Source: CADEER01 sp965216585 (GTDB lineage Bacteria > Desulfobacterota > Binatia > HRBIN30 > CADEER01). From it: a stretch of DNA of 64,000 bases. The stretch lies in contig CBDCGC010000003.1 in assembly GCA_965216585.1 (NCBI GenBank), positions 4,464,001 through 4,528,000 of the forward strand. Direction: 5' to 3'. The position numbers were made by a program, and so were the translations under genes. The notes under the pieces are model-generated. The model was not told where the DNA came from. It ran no database searches and worked only from the letters and a program-made list of their open reading frames with translations. Numbering within the stretch: the first letter of the stretch is position 1; every line of letters starts with the position of its first letter. Below, one piece after another: positions 7,887 to 16,226 of this stretch.

Positions 7887-8738
7887 ATGGCGAAAGGCGT
7901 CACACGCGCCGGTGCGGCGCGCTCTGGCCGCACCACCGCTGCGGCCCATGAAGCGAACGCAGCGAACGCAGCGAACGCAGCGCATGGTCGCTATGGTATT
8001 CGCGCTCGCGCCACGGTGCTGGTCGGCGGGCTGCGCGGCTTCTCCGACCTGGGTCGCCATCTCGATGCGGCGACGACGGTTGACGTCCTCCAGGAGTTTC
8101 TCGTCGCCGCTGCCGACATCGCCGTCGCCCATCGGGCGGCCATCGAAAGCGTCGACGGCGAACGGTTCGTCTTCTTGTTCGAATCGGGAGGCGCTCGCCG
8201 CGACGATTGCGTGCGCGCGGTGCGCACGGGGCTGGCCGTGCAGCGCGCCTTTCTCGGACTGTGCAACCGCTGGCAGCGAGAGGAGCGTCTCAAGGGAGCC
8301 AGCCTGGCGCTGACCATCGGCATCGGCACTGGCAAGCTGGTGGTGTCGCAGATCGAAAACCTACCGGGTGTTCACACCGTGTCCTTTGGCGAGCCCCTGA
8401 CACGCGCCAACCGGCTCGCTCAGGGGGCGCGGCGCGCCGAGGTGCTGGTCGACGAGGCAACCTACTCGGGGGCGCGCCGCCAGCTCGGCCGCGAAGTGGT
8501 GTTCAGCTCGCGCGAGTTGCCACTGCGCGCCAGGGACACGTTGATCGCCTACGGTGTGCGTTACCAGCGCGCCGGCTTGCACATCGTCGAACAGCGCGTA
8601 GTCACCGATCCGGTGTGCGGTCGCAGCATGGCTTCGTCGGCGGCAGTCGAGCGCCGCCGCTACGCCGGTGAGGTGTTTTCCTTTTGCTCGAGCGAATGCG
8701 CCGAGCGGTTCACCGGCGACCCGACGTCGTGGCTTTGA
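7887..8738 (+). CDS. Degenerate class III cyclase-homology domain fused to a YHS domain
   Basis: The protein has 283 residues. After an Ala/Asn-rich leader (20-34), residues 41-225 resemble the class III adenylate/guanylate cyclase catalytic domain (VLVGGLRGFSDLGRHL, SVDGERFVFLF, LTIGIGTGKLV, FGEPLTRANRLAQGA). The first metal-binding Asp of the usual FxDIxGF motif is Gly48 and the second (GD) is GE92, so cyclase activity is doubtful. Residues 238-280 form a YHS-type domain (TDPVCGRSM, then FSFCSSECAERF, with Cys244, Cys267 and Cys271), a possible metal-binding module. It could be a sensor rather than an enzyme. GTG at 7878 is an alternative start. It is 31 bp after pckA and convergent with pepA. 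Confidence 0.7.
   Translation: MAKGVTRAGAARSGRTTAAAHEANAANAANAAHGRYGIRARATVLVGGLRGFSDLGRHLDAATTVDVLQEFLVAAADIAVAHRAAIESVDGERFVFLFESGGARRDDCVRAVRTGLAVQRAFLGLCNRWQREERLKGASLALTIGIGTGKLVVSQIENLPGVHTVSFGEPLTRANRLAQGARRAEVLVDEATYSGARRQLGREVVFSSRELPLRARDTLIAYGVRYQRAGLHIVEQRVVTDPVCGRSMASSAAVERRRYAGEVFSFCSSECAERFTGDPTSWL
7953..7982 (+). repeat. 9-bp tandem repeat inside the cyclase-YHS gene
   Basis: Three perfect copies of GCGAACGCA plus a partial fourth encode the Ala-Asn-Ala run of the N-terminal leader. The repeat keeps the frame, so copy-number change would lengthen or shorten the leader by three residues without disrupting the gene. Confidence 0.9.
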
Positions 8739-8739
8739 C

Positions 8740-8924
8740 CTCAAGGAGAAAATAATCCGCGAGGGAGAACGGGTCAGAGAGTGCCAGGTGTGCCGGGCGC
8801 AGCTTTCGGCAAGCGGAGTGTAGTCCATCCTACATGAGCATTGCCGAGGGCGAGCACGGCCGCAGATGGCGCTCTATGGCGCGATCTCGTGGCGTTTGTC
8901 GCCGTGGACTATTTTCTCTTTGAG
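8740..8924. repeat. Long inverted repeat with inner hairpin between convergent genes
   Basis: Two 19-bp arms (8740-8758 and 8906-8924) are complementary at 17 of 19 positions and read CTCAAGGAGAAAATAATCC on the first arm. They enclose about 147 bp containing a small hairpin (TGTAG/CTACA around 8818-8833). The right arm includes the stop codon of pepA. The arms are A+T-rich against the local background. Candidate explanations are a bidirectional transcription end, a REP/MITE-like element, or chance. No transposase or flanking duplication is visible. Confidence 0.45.
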
Positions 8925-10426
8925 TTCACCGGCGTACCGGCCTCTGCTCCGGGGTAGTCGTTGCCAGCCTGGGCCTGGCCGGCGAGCATGGTCACCAGGG
9001 TGCGCACGGCGTATCCGCTGGCACCTTCGGGGTGGCAGGGGTAGCCGTCGGACATCACCGTGCTGGAGAAGTCGATGTGCGCCCAGGGGGTGTCGCCGAC
9101 GAACTCGCGTAGGAAGAGACCGGCGATGATCGTACCGGCACCGCCGTCACCGGTGTTCTTGATGTCGGCGACGCGGTTCTCGATGTCGCGGCGGTATTCT
9201 CCCACCAGCGGCAACTGCCACAGTCCCTCGCCGCTGTCGCGTGCGGCGCGCAGGAGGTCGTCGATGAGCGCTTGTTGAGTCCCCATGACGGCGGCGTAGC
9301 GTTTGCCGAGGGCGATGCGGACGGCGCCGGTCAGCGTCGCGCAATCGATGATCGCCCGCGGTTGCTGCTCGGCGGCGTAGGCGAGGGCGTCGGCGAGCAC
9401 CAAGCGGCCCTCGGCATCGGTGTTGAGAATTTCGATCGTCTTGCCGCTGTACGACCGGACGACGTCTCCGGGTCGGATGGCGTTGCCGTCGGGCATGTTT
9501 TCGGCTGCCGGCACGTAACCGCGCAGGCGCAGTGGCAGTGCGAGGCGGGCGCAGGCGACGATCGTGGCGATGACCGTGGCACCGCCGGCCATGTCGCGCT
9601 TCATCATCTCCATCGAACCAGCCGGTTTGATGGAAAGGCCGCCGCTGTCGAAGGTGATGCCCTTGCCGACCAGGGCGATATGCCCCGCCGGCGCTGCCTT
9701 GGGCTCGTAGCGCATTTCGATCAGGCACGGTGGATTGCGGCTGCCCTGACCGACGGCGACGATTGCGCCCATGCCGAGTTTCTCGAGTTGTCCGAGGTCG
9801 TGGGTACGCACCTGGAGGGCGCCCGCGGCGGCGGTGCTGGCCCGCTTGGCAAGGAGCGCCGGGGTCAGTGACGCCGCCGGAGTATTGGCCAGATCGCGGG
9901 CCAGGCAGACTGCTTCGGAGCGCACCATGGCTTGTTGCAGGGCGGCTCGCATTTCGCCGGTCGGTCGATCGACTGCAAATGCGACGGTGAACGGCCGAGC
10001 CGTGTCGTTCGTCGAGCGGAACTCGTCGAAGCGATAGGCCGCCAGGGCGGCGCCTTCGGCAATGCTGCGCACTGCCGCTGGACTCGCGTCGCGCGGTAAG
10101 ACGACGGCGACCCGGCGGCTGCGTTCGCGCGCCGCCATGGCGGCCAGGCGCTCGGCGACTTCGAGACACTCGGTGGCGCCGAGTAGCGGATCACCGCCGA
10201 TCAGCAAGACCAACGGCGCCGCCACTGCGCCGTGTGTTTGCACGGTTGCCTCTTCGCCACGCCGGCCGCGAAACCGCTGGCGCTTGGCCTCGCGTGCCAG
10301 CGCTCCCTTAATGGCGCGGTCGAGTTGAAGGAAGAAAGAGTCTTTCGCCCATCGGCGGTCGAGCACGAGGGCGATCGGCGCGCCGCCTTTGCGTACCGCG
10401 GCGAGAGTCGAGAACGTCGCTTTCAT
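8909..10426 (-). CDS. pepA: Leucyl aminopeptidase (M17 family)
   Basis: This 505-residue cytosolic dizinc aminopeptidase releases N-terminal residues from peptides. The M17 signature NTDAEGRLVLADALAYA is present, with GKGITFDSGGLSIKP (metal Lys/Asp) and the MKRDMAGGATV segment upstream of it. The N-terminal macro-like domain is about 170 residues. The minus-strand ATG at 10426 is chosen over earlier in-frame codons because the sequence before it does not resemble the family. It lies downstream of the cytochrome gene on the same strand, with 28 bp between them, so the two may be co-transcribed. Confidence 0.95.
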   Translation of the reverse strand: MKATFSTLAAVRKGGAPIALVLDRRWAKDSFFLQLDRAIKGALAREAKRQRFRGRRGEEATVQTHGAVAAPLVLLIGGDPLLGATECLEVAERLAAMAARERSRRVAVVLPRDASPAAVRSIAEGAALAAYRFDEFRSTNDTARPFTVAFAVDRPTGEMRAALQQAMVRSEAVCLARDLANTPAASLTPALLAKRASTAAAGALQVRTHDLGQLEKLGMGAIVAVGQGSRNPPCLIEMRYEPKAAPAGHIALVGKGITFDSGGLSIKPAGSMEMMKRDMAGGATVIATIVACARLALPLRLRGYVPAAENMPDGNAIRPGDVVRSYSGKTIEILNTDAEGRLVLADALAYAAEQQPRAIIDCATLTGAVRIALGKRYAAVMGTQQALIDDLLRAARDSGEGLWQLPLVGEYRRDIENRVADIKNTGDGGAGTIIAGLFLREFVGDTPWAHIDFSSTVMSDGYPCHPEGASGYAVRTLVTMLAGQAQAGNDYPGAEAGTPVNSKRK

Positions 10427-10454
10427 CGTCAGCTCCTGGCAGGCTGCTCGGGGG

Positions 10455-10766
10455 TCATGAGGCCGCGGCTTGCGGCCGCAGAGCGTGGCGGTGCAGGTAG
10501 TCGCCGAGAACGCGCATCTCCTCATCATCGAGCGGTGGGAATCCGCGCCGGCGCATCTCCCCCTGCATGCGCTGGAGCATCGCGTCCCAGGTCGCGGCGG
10601 TCATGACGTTGGGCGGGTAGAGGCGGTGGCAGCCGCCACAGCGCTGGGTGTAGAGCAGGGCGGCGCTCGACTCGGACTCGGGTAGATCCGGAGTGCATCC
10701 GGCAAGCCAGATCACGGCGCTGGTTGCGAGCAGCCGTGCCAAGCGGGCCGGGCGGTTCACGAGCAT
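10455..10766 (-). CDS. c-type cytochrome lipoprotein, single heme
   Basis: The gene encodes 103 residues. The N-terminus is a lipoprotein signal peptide with lipobox LAGC (Cys24). A CGGCH heme c motif follows at 43-47 (CxxCH), and the mature part is about 80 residues, the size of a small monoheme cytochrome. It is probably membrane-anchored on the periplasmic side and involved in electron transfer, with an unknown partner. Heme attachment would use the ccm genes found at 31.5-33.7 kb. The start overlaps the 3' end of the PTPS-family gene by 10 bp, suggesting translational coupling. Confidence 0.8.
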   Translation of the reverse strand: MLVNRPARLARLLATSAVIWLAGCTPDLPESESSAALLYTQRCGGCHRLYPPNVMTAATWDAMLQRMQGEMRRRGFPPLDDEEMRVLGDYLHRHALRPQAAAS

Positions 10767-11254
10767 TCGCGCCGGTAGATGGCGGCCTGGCCGAAGCTCT
10801 CTTCGACGCCAACCTCGATCCATGTGAGGGAGTCGATTCCCTCGTCGCGCAGCTCGCCTTGCAATGCACCGGCCAGATAGTGGGCCAGCTCCTCGGCCGA
10901 CGAATGGACGATCGGCAACAAGATCGCGTCGCCGGCGGGGAAAGAGAACTCGTCGCCTTCGTAGCGCAGAACGATGGTCGCTCCGCGCTCCTCGATCTTC
11001 AGACAATCGCTGCGTGCCGGTACGAGGATGCGCTCGTCGAGTTGGTCGCAGAGCTTGCGGGCGATTTTCTTGACGACGCCGAAGTCGACGACGTAGCCCT
11101 GTGCCCCGAGCTGCCCCTCGGTGGCGACCGAGACTCGATAGTTGTGTCCGTGCAGGCGTTCGCGAAAACCGGGGTAGGCGATGAAGTGAGCGGCGGAGAA
11201 CTTCAGGTAGTCCTTGGTCACCTGAACGCGGAACGATTCGGCGGGCTTGGCCAT
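10757..11254 (-). CDS. 6-pyruvoyl-tetrahydropterin synthase (QueD/PTPS) family protein
   Basis: This 165-residue T-fold protein has the zinc histidines of the family: His23 in FSAAHFI, and His35 and His37 in LHGHN. The usual catalytic Cys of CxxLHGH is absent; the region reads RERLHGHN, which gives an ExxHGH arrangement (Glu32). Glu in place of Cys is a feature reported for PTPS-III proteins that replace dihydroneopterin aldolase in folate synthesis. A folate role is therefore at least as likely as the QueD role in queuosine synthesis. The C-terminal GVEESFGQAAIYR segment matches the substrate-binding Glu region. It is upstream of the cytochrome lipoprotein and overlaps it by 10 bp; no pterin genes are nearby. 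Confidence 0.82.
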   Translation of the reverse strand: MAKPAESFRVQVTKDYLKFSAAHFIAYPGFRERLHGHNYRVSVATEGQLGAQGYVVDFGVVKKIARKLCDQLDERILVPARSDCLKIEERGATIVLRYEGDEFSFPAGDAILLPIVHSSAEELAHYLAGALQGELRDEGIDSLTWIEVGVEESFGQAAIYRRECS

Positions 11255-11295
11255 CCTCACTCGCCTACCCGGGATCGCGACGAAAGGGAACGCCG

Positions 11296-11336
11296 GCACC
11301 GCACCGACGATCGTGAGGTGATCGCTGGTGCGGTGC
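11296..11336. terminator. GC-rich hairpin between PTPS gene and secreted hydrolase
   Basis: A perfect 10-bp stem (GCACCGCACC at 11296-11305 with GGTGCGGTGC at 11327-11336) encloses an inner GATC/GATC pairing. It lies 57 bp after the stop of the secreted hydrolase (minus strand) and just before the PTPS gene. There is no clear T-tract, so intrinsic termination would be weak. It may equally be a 5'-UTR structure. Confidence 0.4.
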
Positions 11337-11393
11337 TGAAGAAAGTGGCGCGGCTGCGATGGGTCGTGTGTCGTCCGGTTTCGTTCTGCCGTC

Positions 11394-13865
11394 TCACGGT
11401 GCCGTGCACGGCAGGCCGGCGCAGACGTCGGTGACGGTGCCGCCGATTTGCAGGAAGTCCGATTTCTGCTGGCGTGCGTCGACGTCATTGCGCGGATCGG
11501 AGTGTGGGTCGTTGCCGGCCGTCGGCGGGATGTTGGTGATCGGCGGTGCCGGCTCGCCGCTGTCCCAGATGATGAGGGCCGAACCGGCGAACGGGTAGGC
11601 GGCAATGGCCGGGATGTCGAAGTACGGGTCGACGTCGGTGTGACGGCCCGCCGCGAGCGCCGGCTGGTGGATGGAGGCGCCGATGGTGCGCGCTTCGATC
11701 TCCGTCGCCAGGTTGGATACCTGGTGGTCGCCGAAGGCGGAGTGCAGCAGCACCTCGTGAGGCGGCGTGTTGGGCAGCGGATCGTCGGTCATGTGATGAG
11801 CGTAGCCGTTGGGCTCGGAGCGGTCCCACAACATCTGGATGAGGGCGAGGCCGAGCGGCCGCAGGTGCTCGGCCGGATAGGCGGGGTAGTAGAAGATCTT
11901 GTAGAGATCGAAGTCGACGCTGCGCGTCAGCAGCAGCGAGTAGTTCATTCCCGGCACGCCGAGGACGCCGCGGGTGATGTCCTGCGCGATGGACATGACG
12001 GTGCCACCGAAGATGCCGCCCTGGCTGTTGCCGTCGTAGAAGACGGCGGATGTGTCGATGACCGGATTGCCCGCCATGTCCTGAAAATCCGGATTGGACA
12101 CGAATCCCTGGGGGTGGATCATCAGGCGGGCGAGAAAGAGCTGGTTGACCATCGCCTGCTGCAGGCGATCGGTGAAGCTCGGGAACTTGCCGAGGTCTTG
12201 CAGGATCGTGATGGCATTGGTGATGTCCTCGTCGGACATGCCGATCCACTTGGTGGCGCAGAAAACGAAGTTGTGCTCGTTGGCCATGTCGCGCACGTGA
12301 CCGCTGGCGACTTCCGTGTGCGAGCCGAGCAGGCCGTGCCCGTAGATCGATGCGCGCGCCGGTACGGCGGTGGAAACGGCATCGGCGAGGGCAGCTCGCG
12401 GTATGATGCACTGGAAGTCGGCGGTCTGTGGAGTCGACTGATGCAGTGGCAAGCCGTCCGGGCCGAGCACGAAGCGGGCGCCGGCCGACAGCGAATCGAC
12501 GTAGCGCTCGACTTCGAAGGTTCCGCTGATGCGCCGGAAGATACGAGCGTCGACGTCGTCCTCGACGCTGGTGACGATGAACGACGGGGCGTTGGTGCCG
12601 AGACGGCTGAACGCGTCGTCGCGCATGAAGAGCAGGCGCTCGGTGTTGTTGCGTGCACTGGCTACCGTGAAATCCCAAGCGAGGTAGAGGTCGTTGCGCG
12701 CGACGCCTGCCGCCGCCAGGGTCGTGAAGATGTCTTCCATATGGGCGCGTCGCGCTTCGAAGACGGGGTCGGTGGTCGGCGTATCGTCGCGGTAGGCGAG
12801 GAAGTCGGCGTCCGGGGCGATGACGGCGCCGGCCGCGTCTTTCATCTGCCGCAGGGCGACGATGTAGCGCTGCTCTTCGTCGAAATTGACAGCCGGCCGG
12901 ATGAACAGGGCGCGCTCGGCCTCGGTCGATGCATTGGCGTCGAGCTCGACGAAGACCAGGTGGCGCTGCAGGGTATTGGCGTTGATGACCAGCACCGGCG
13001 CACCGGCGTCGAGCGAGCGCTCGATGTCGGTCACCGGCGCTGCCGCGGTCATGGCGAGATCGACGTTGGGGACACGCAGCATGATGCTGGCACCGGGGCT
13101 GAAGCCGTCGCTGTCGTTGTACGGTGCAAAGTCGATCGGCACGCCGCCGGCGTTGCGCGGCATGACGGCGCTGGAGAAGTTCACGCGCTTGCCGGTGTCG
13201 GTGCTCGGGTCGTCGACGGTGAACCAATCACTGGGAAACGGGTACATGCAGTCACTGTCGTCGAGCGGGTCGCAGCGGATGCACGTGCCCGAAGTCAGTG
13301 GCTTGACGGCCTTGAACTTGGCCGTCCCGTCGTTCTTCATGTCGCCGTCGGCGAAGCGAATGCTGTAGGAGTCGCCGCCACCGATCGTCAGCAGGGCGCA
13401 GCCGCTGCTGCCGTCGTTGGGCGGTAGCAGCGAAACGTTGCCGAGCTTACCCAGCGCGACGGCCTTGATCTTGAAGGTGCCGCCGCCCGATTTCTTGATC
13501 TTGACGATCTTGACCGGACCGTTTTCTCCCGCTTTGTCTTTGTAGACGTAGCCCTTGACCGCGTCGCCCTTCCAGAAAGGCTTGCCGGTGGCGGTGCTGG
13601 TGCCGGCCAGGAGATCGTAGCTCTGGCTGTTGGTCGATGTGCCAAAGGCGTCGACGACGAGTGTGGCGCCGTTGGTTACGGGGTCGCCGATGATCGTCGC
13701 CGGACTGTTCTTCTCGGTCGCCTTGACCACCACCTTGCGCTTGTCGAGCGGCCCGGGATTCTTGATCAGCAGGGTCTTTCCCAGGATGGCCTGGTCGGCG
13801 GCCGGCGACTGTGCGGCGAGCAAGAGAATCGGCAGGGCGATGAAAATGCTAAGGTTGTGACGCAT
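11394..13865 (-). CDS. Large secreted alpha/beta-hydrolase-fold protein
   Basis: The protein has 823 residues with a signal peptide (MRHNLSIFIALPILLLAAQSP). Residues about 25-190 look like a beta-rich N-terminal region, followed by a Cys-containing segment (SGTCIRCDPLDDSDCMYPFP). The C-terminal half carries an alpha/beta-hydrolase nucleophile elbow GNSQGG with Ser614 and an upstream GHGLLG that could form the oxyanion hole. This suggests an exported lipase, esterase or depolymerase; the substrate is not predictable. Candidate His and Asp residues occur near the C-terminus (SAFGDHQV, GRHTDVDPYFD). It is a single-gene unit, divergent from the tRNA-thrS region. Confidence 0.75.
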   Translation of the reverse strand: MRHNLSIFIALPILLLAAQSPAADQAILGKTLLIKNPGPLDKRKVVVKATEKNSPATIIGDPVTNGATLVVDAFGTSTNSQSYDLLAGTSTATGKPFWKGDAVKGYVYKDKAGENGPVKIVKIKKSGGGTFKIKAVALGKLGNVSLLPPNDGSSGCALLTIGGGDSYSIRFADGDMKNDGTAKFKAVKPLTSGTCIRCDPLDDSDCMYPFPSDWFTVDDPSTDTGKRVNFSSAVMPRNAGGVPIDFAPYNDSDGFSPGASIMLRVPNVDLAMTAAAPVTDIERSLDAGAPVLVINANTLQRHLVFVELDANASTEAERALFIRPAVNFDEEQRYIVALRQMKDAAGAVIAPDADFLAYRDDTPTTDPVFEARRAHMEDIFTTLAAAGVARNDLYLAWDFTVASARNNTERLLFMRDDAFSRLGTNAPSFIVTSVEDDVDARIFRRISGTFEVERYVDSLSAGARFVLGPDGLPLHQSTPQTADFQCIIPRAALADAVSTAVPARASIYGHGLLGSHTEVASGHVRDMANEHNFVFCATKWIGMSDEDITNAITILQDLGKFPSFTDRLQQAMVNQLFLARLMIHPQGFVSNPDFQDMAGNPVIDTSAVFYDGNSQGGIFGGTVMSIAQDITRGVLGVPGMNYSLLLTRSVDFDLYKIFYYPAYPAEHLRPLGLALIQMLWDRSEPNGYAHHMTDDPLPNTPPHEVLLHSAFGDHQVSNLATEIEARTIGASIHQPALAAGRHTDVDPYFDIPAIAAYPFAGSALIIWDSGEPAPPITNIPPTAGNDPHSDPRNDVDARQQKSDFLQIGGTVTDVCAGLPCTAP

Positions 13866-14197
13866 GGTTCCCCCCAAGGCGGTGTATTCTGTGGATTTCG
13901 GGCTTCTTTCCCCTGCAAGGACAAAGCGCGTTTGCGCCACGGCTGTCAATCGCTCCCCCTTCGCCCAGCCTCCCGAGGACACGAGTGGTCGTAGGCAGCG
14001 GCGCTGGGCTGCTACGGAGGGCTGTGGATCACGTTCGTAGCGATACTCGCCTTGATTCCGAGAGGTGAAGTTGCTAGCTAGCGGAACTTGGCTAATTGCC
14101 GGGATTTGCGCGCTTTTGTCGTCTTTCGACGGGATTGCGGCGGCTCCTGGCGAGGGCCGCAAGAGGAGTCGCACTGGCATTGGCATCATCGACCTGG
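13866..14197. other. 332-bp intergenic region before tRNA-Val
   Basis: No gene is supported here. A frame beginning with GTG at 14065 has a signal-peptide-like start, but it reads straight through the tRNA gene. The region must hold the promoters of the divergent secreted hydrolase and of the tRNA/thrS unit, yet no convincing hexamer pair is visible. Confidence 0.5.
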
Positions 14198-14272
14198 AGG
14201 CACGTAGCTCAGGGGGAGAGCACTTCCCTGACACGGAAGGGGTCGGCGGTTCAAATCCGCCCGTGCCTACCA
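14198..14272 (+). tRNA. tRNA-Val (anticodon GAC)
   Basis: A full cloverleaf can be drawn. The acceptor stem AGGCACG (14198-14204) pairs perfectly with CGTGCCT (14262-14268), followed by discriminator A and an encoded CCA (14270-14272). The D-stem is GCTC/GAGC, the anticodon stem CTTCC/GGAAG with loop CTGACAC (anticodon GAC at 14230-14232), and the T-stem GGCGG/CCGCC with loop TTCAAAT. It sits 31 bp upstream of thrS on the same strand. Confidence 0.97.
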
Positions 14273-14303
14273 TCCTCGTCGCCGGCGGGTCCGCGGATCA
14301 CCC

Positions 14304-16214
14304 ATGAGATCAGAGAACATCGACAGAGCCGAGGAGACGACGCCGGCCAGGCGCGCTCTCGATGTGCTGAAGGAGGCAGGTGTCGACCTCAAGCGCGCCG
14401 TCGCCGCCAAGGTCGGCGGTGAGGTGGTCGATCTCGGGCGCCCCGTCGATGCCGGTGACGACGTCGAGGTGGTGCTCGCCGACTCGGAAGACGGTCTCGA
14501 CGTACTGCGGCATTCGTCGGCGCACCTCATGGCGCAAGCCGTGCAGCGTCTCTTCCCGGGTACGCAGGTCACCATCGGCCCGGTCATCGACAGCGGGTTC
14601 TTCTACGATTTCAAGCGCGATGCGCCGTTTACTCCGGAAGATCTCGAGAAAATCGAGAAGGAGATGAAGGCGATCGTCAAAAAGAACTTTCCCGTCCAGC
14701 GCGAGGAAATGGAGCGCGACGAGGCGATCGAGCTCTTCGCCTCGATGGGCGAGGACTACAAGGTCGAGATCATCCGCGATCTCCCCAACCAGCGGGTCTC
14801 GCTCTACCGGCAAGGGGAGTTCGTCGATCTCTGCCGCGGCCCGCACGTGCCGTCGACCGGCCGCTTGCGAGCCGTCAAGCTCACCGGGGTGGCCGGCGCC
14901 TATTGGCGTGGCGACGAAAACAACGAGATGCTGCAGCGCATCTACGGCACTGCCTTTGCGGACAAGAAGGAGCTCGAGCTGCACCTCGAGCGCATCGAGG
15001 AAGCCAAGAAGCGGGACCACCGCCGCCTCGGCCAGGAGCTCGATCTGTTCACCTTCGATCCAGTGGCGCCGGGCAGCCCCTTCTTCCACCCCAAGGGCGC
15101 TTTCGTCTACAACCGTCTGGTCGGCTACGTGCGCGGGCTCTACGACAAGTACGGCTACGACGAGGTGATCACGCCGCAGGTCATGGACGTCGATCTCTGG
15201 CACAAGTCGGGGCACTACGAGAACTACAAAGAGAACATGTACTTCTCGAACCTCGAAGAGCGGGAGTTTGCGGTCAAGCCGATGAACTGTCCGTCGCACT
15301 GTGTCATCTACGCCTCGCGCAAGCGTTCGTACCGCGAGTTGCCGGTACGCTACGCCGATTTCGGGCGTTTGCATCGGGCTGAGCGCTCGGGGACGCTGCA
15401 CGGTTTGACGCGCGTGCGTTCGTTCTCTCAGGATGATGGACACATCTTTTGCACTCCCGAACAGATCGGCGACGAGATCGCGTCGCTGTTGCGCATGGTC
15501 GAAGAGGTCTACACCGACTTCGGTTTCGACCAGCGCAAGGTCTATCTGTCGACGCGGCCAGAAAAGTCGATCGGCAGTGACGAGATGTGGGAGAAGGCCG
15601 AGGGCGCGCTCGCCGATGCTCTGCGCGGCGCCGGCATGGACTTCGAGATCAACGCCGGCGACGGCGCCTTTTACGGCCCGAAGATCGACTTCGTTTTCTT
15701 CGATGCGCTCGGGCGCGGTTGGCAGTTGGCGACGATCCAGCTCGACTTCGGCGCACTACCCGAGCGCTTCGATCTCAAATACGTGCGGGCGGACGGAGTG
15801 GAAGATCGGCCAGTGATGATCCACCGCGCCATACTCGGTGCGATCGAGCGCTTCATGGGGATTCTCATCGAGCACTGTGGCGGCGCTTTTCCGACCTGGC
15901 TGGCACCCGAGCAGGTGCGGGTGCTGACCCTCACCGACAAGCACGCAGCCTACGGCGCCGAGGTGCGCGATCGTCTGCGCGCCGCCGGCGTGCGCGCCGA
16001 GCTCGACGATCGCAACGAGAAGCTCGGTTACAAGATTCGCGAGGCGCAGGTGGCAAAGATTCCCTTTGCCGTCGTCGTCGGCGATGAAGAGATGGAAAAG
16101 GGAATGGTCGCACCGCGTCGCTACGGCAGCCGCGGTGGTGCGGCGATAGCGCTCGACGATTTCGTCGAGCAGGCGACGGCAGAGGCGCATCCGCGCGCTG
16201 TCCAGACGAATTGA
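14304..16214 (+). CDS. thrS: Threonyl-tRNA synthetase
   Basis: This 636-residue class II synthetase charges tRNA-Thr. It has an N-terminal TGS domain (to about residue 62), the second additional/editing domain with HSSAHLMAQAV and FYDF (about 70-230), the catalytic core with motif 1, zinc-binding MNCPSHC and motif 2 (RYADFGRLHRAERSGTLHGL), and the anticodon-binding C-terminus. The length is standard. It heads the translation cluster; the rpmI start lies 12 bp downstream. infC, which usually lies between thrS and rpmI, is missing here. Confidence 0.98.
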   Translation: MRSENIDRAEETTPARRALDVLKEAGVDLKRAVAAKVGGEVVDLGRPVDAGDDVEVVLADSEDGLDVLRHSSAHLMAQAVQRLFPGTQVTIGPVIDSGFFYDFKRDAPFTPEDLEKIEKEMKAIVKKNFPVQREEMERDEAIELFASMGEDYKVEIIRDLPNQRVSLYRQGEFVDLCRGPHVPSTGRLRAVKLTGVAGAYWRGDENNEMLQRIYGTAFADKKELELHLERIEEAKKRDHRRLGQELDLFTFDPVAPGSPFFHPKGAFVYNRLVGYVRGLYDKYGYDEVITPQVMDVDLWHKSGHYENYKENMYFSNLEEREFAVKPMNCPSHCVIYASRKRSYRELPVRYADFGRLHRAERSGTLHGLTRVRSFSQDDGHIFCTPEQIGDEIASLLRMVEEVYTDFGFDQRKVYLSTRPEKSIGSDEMWEKAEGALADALRGAGMDFEINAGDGAFYGPKIDFVFFDALGRGWQLATIQLDFGALPERFDLKYVRADGVEDRPVMIHRAILGAIERFMGILIEHCGGAFPTWLAPEQVRVLTLTDKHAAYGAEVRDRLRAAGVRAELDDRNEKLGYKIREAQVAKIPFAVVVGDEEMEKGMVAPRRYGSRGGAAIALDDFVEQATAEAHPRAVQTN

Positions 16215-16226
16215 TCGGGAGGCGAG

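Noticed and set aside
11448..13427. 659-codon open frame on the plus strand
   Set aside because: It is antisense to the secreted hydrolase, has no family features and reflects the GC-rich codon bias of the opposite strand.
14065..14307. 80-codon ORF with a signal-peptide-like start
   Set aside because: It passes through the complete tRNA-Val gene, so it cannot be a normal protein gene.
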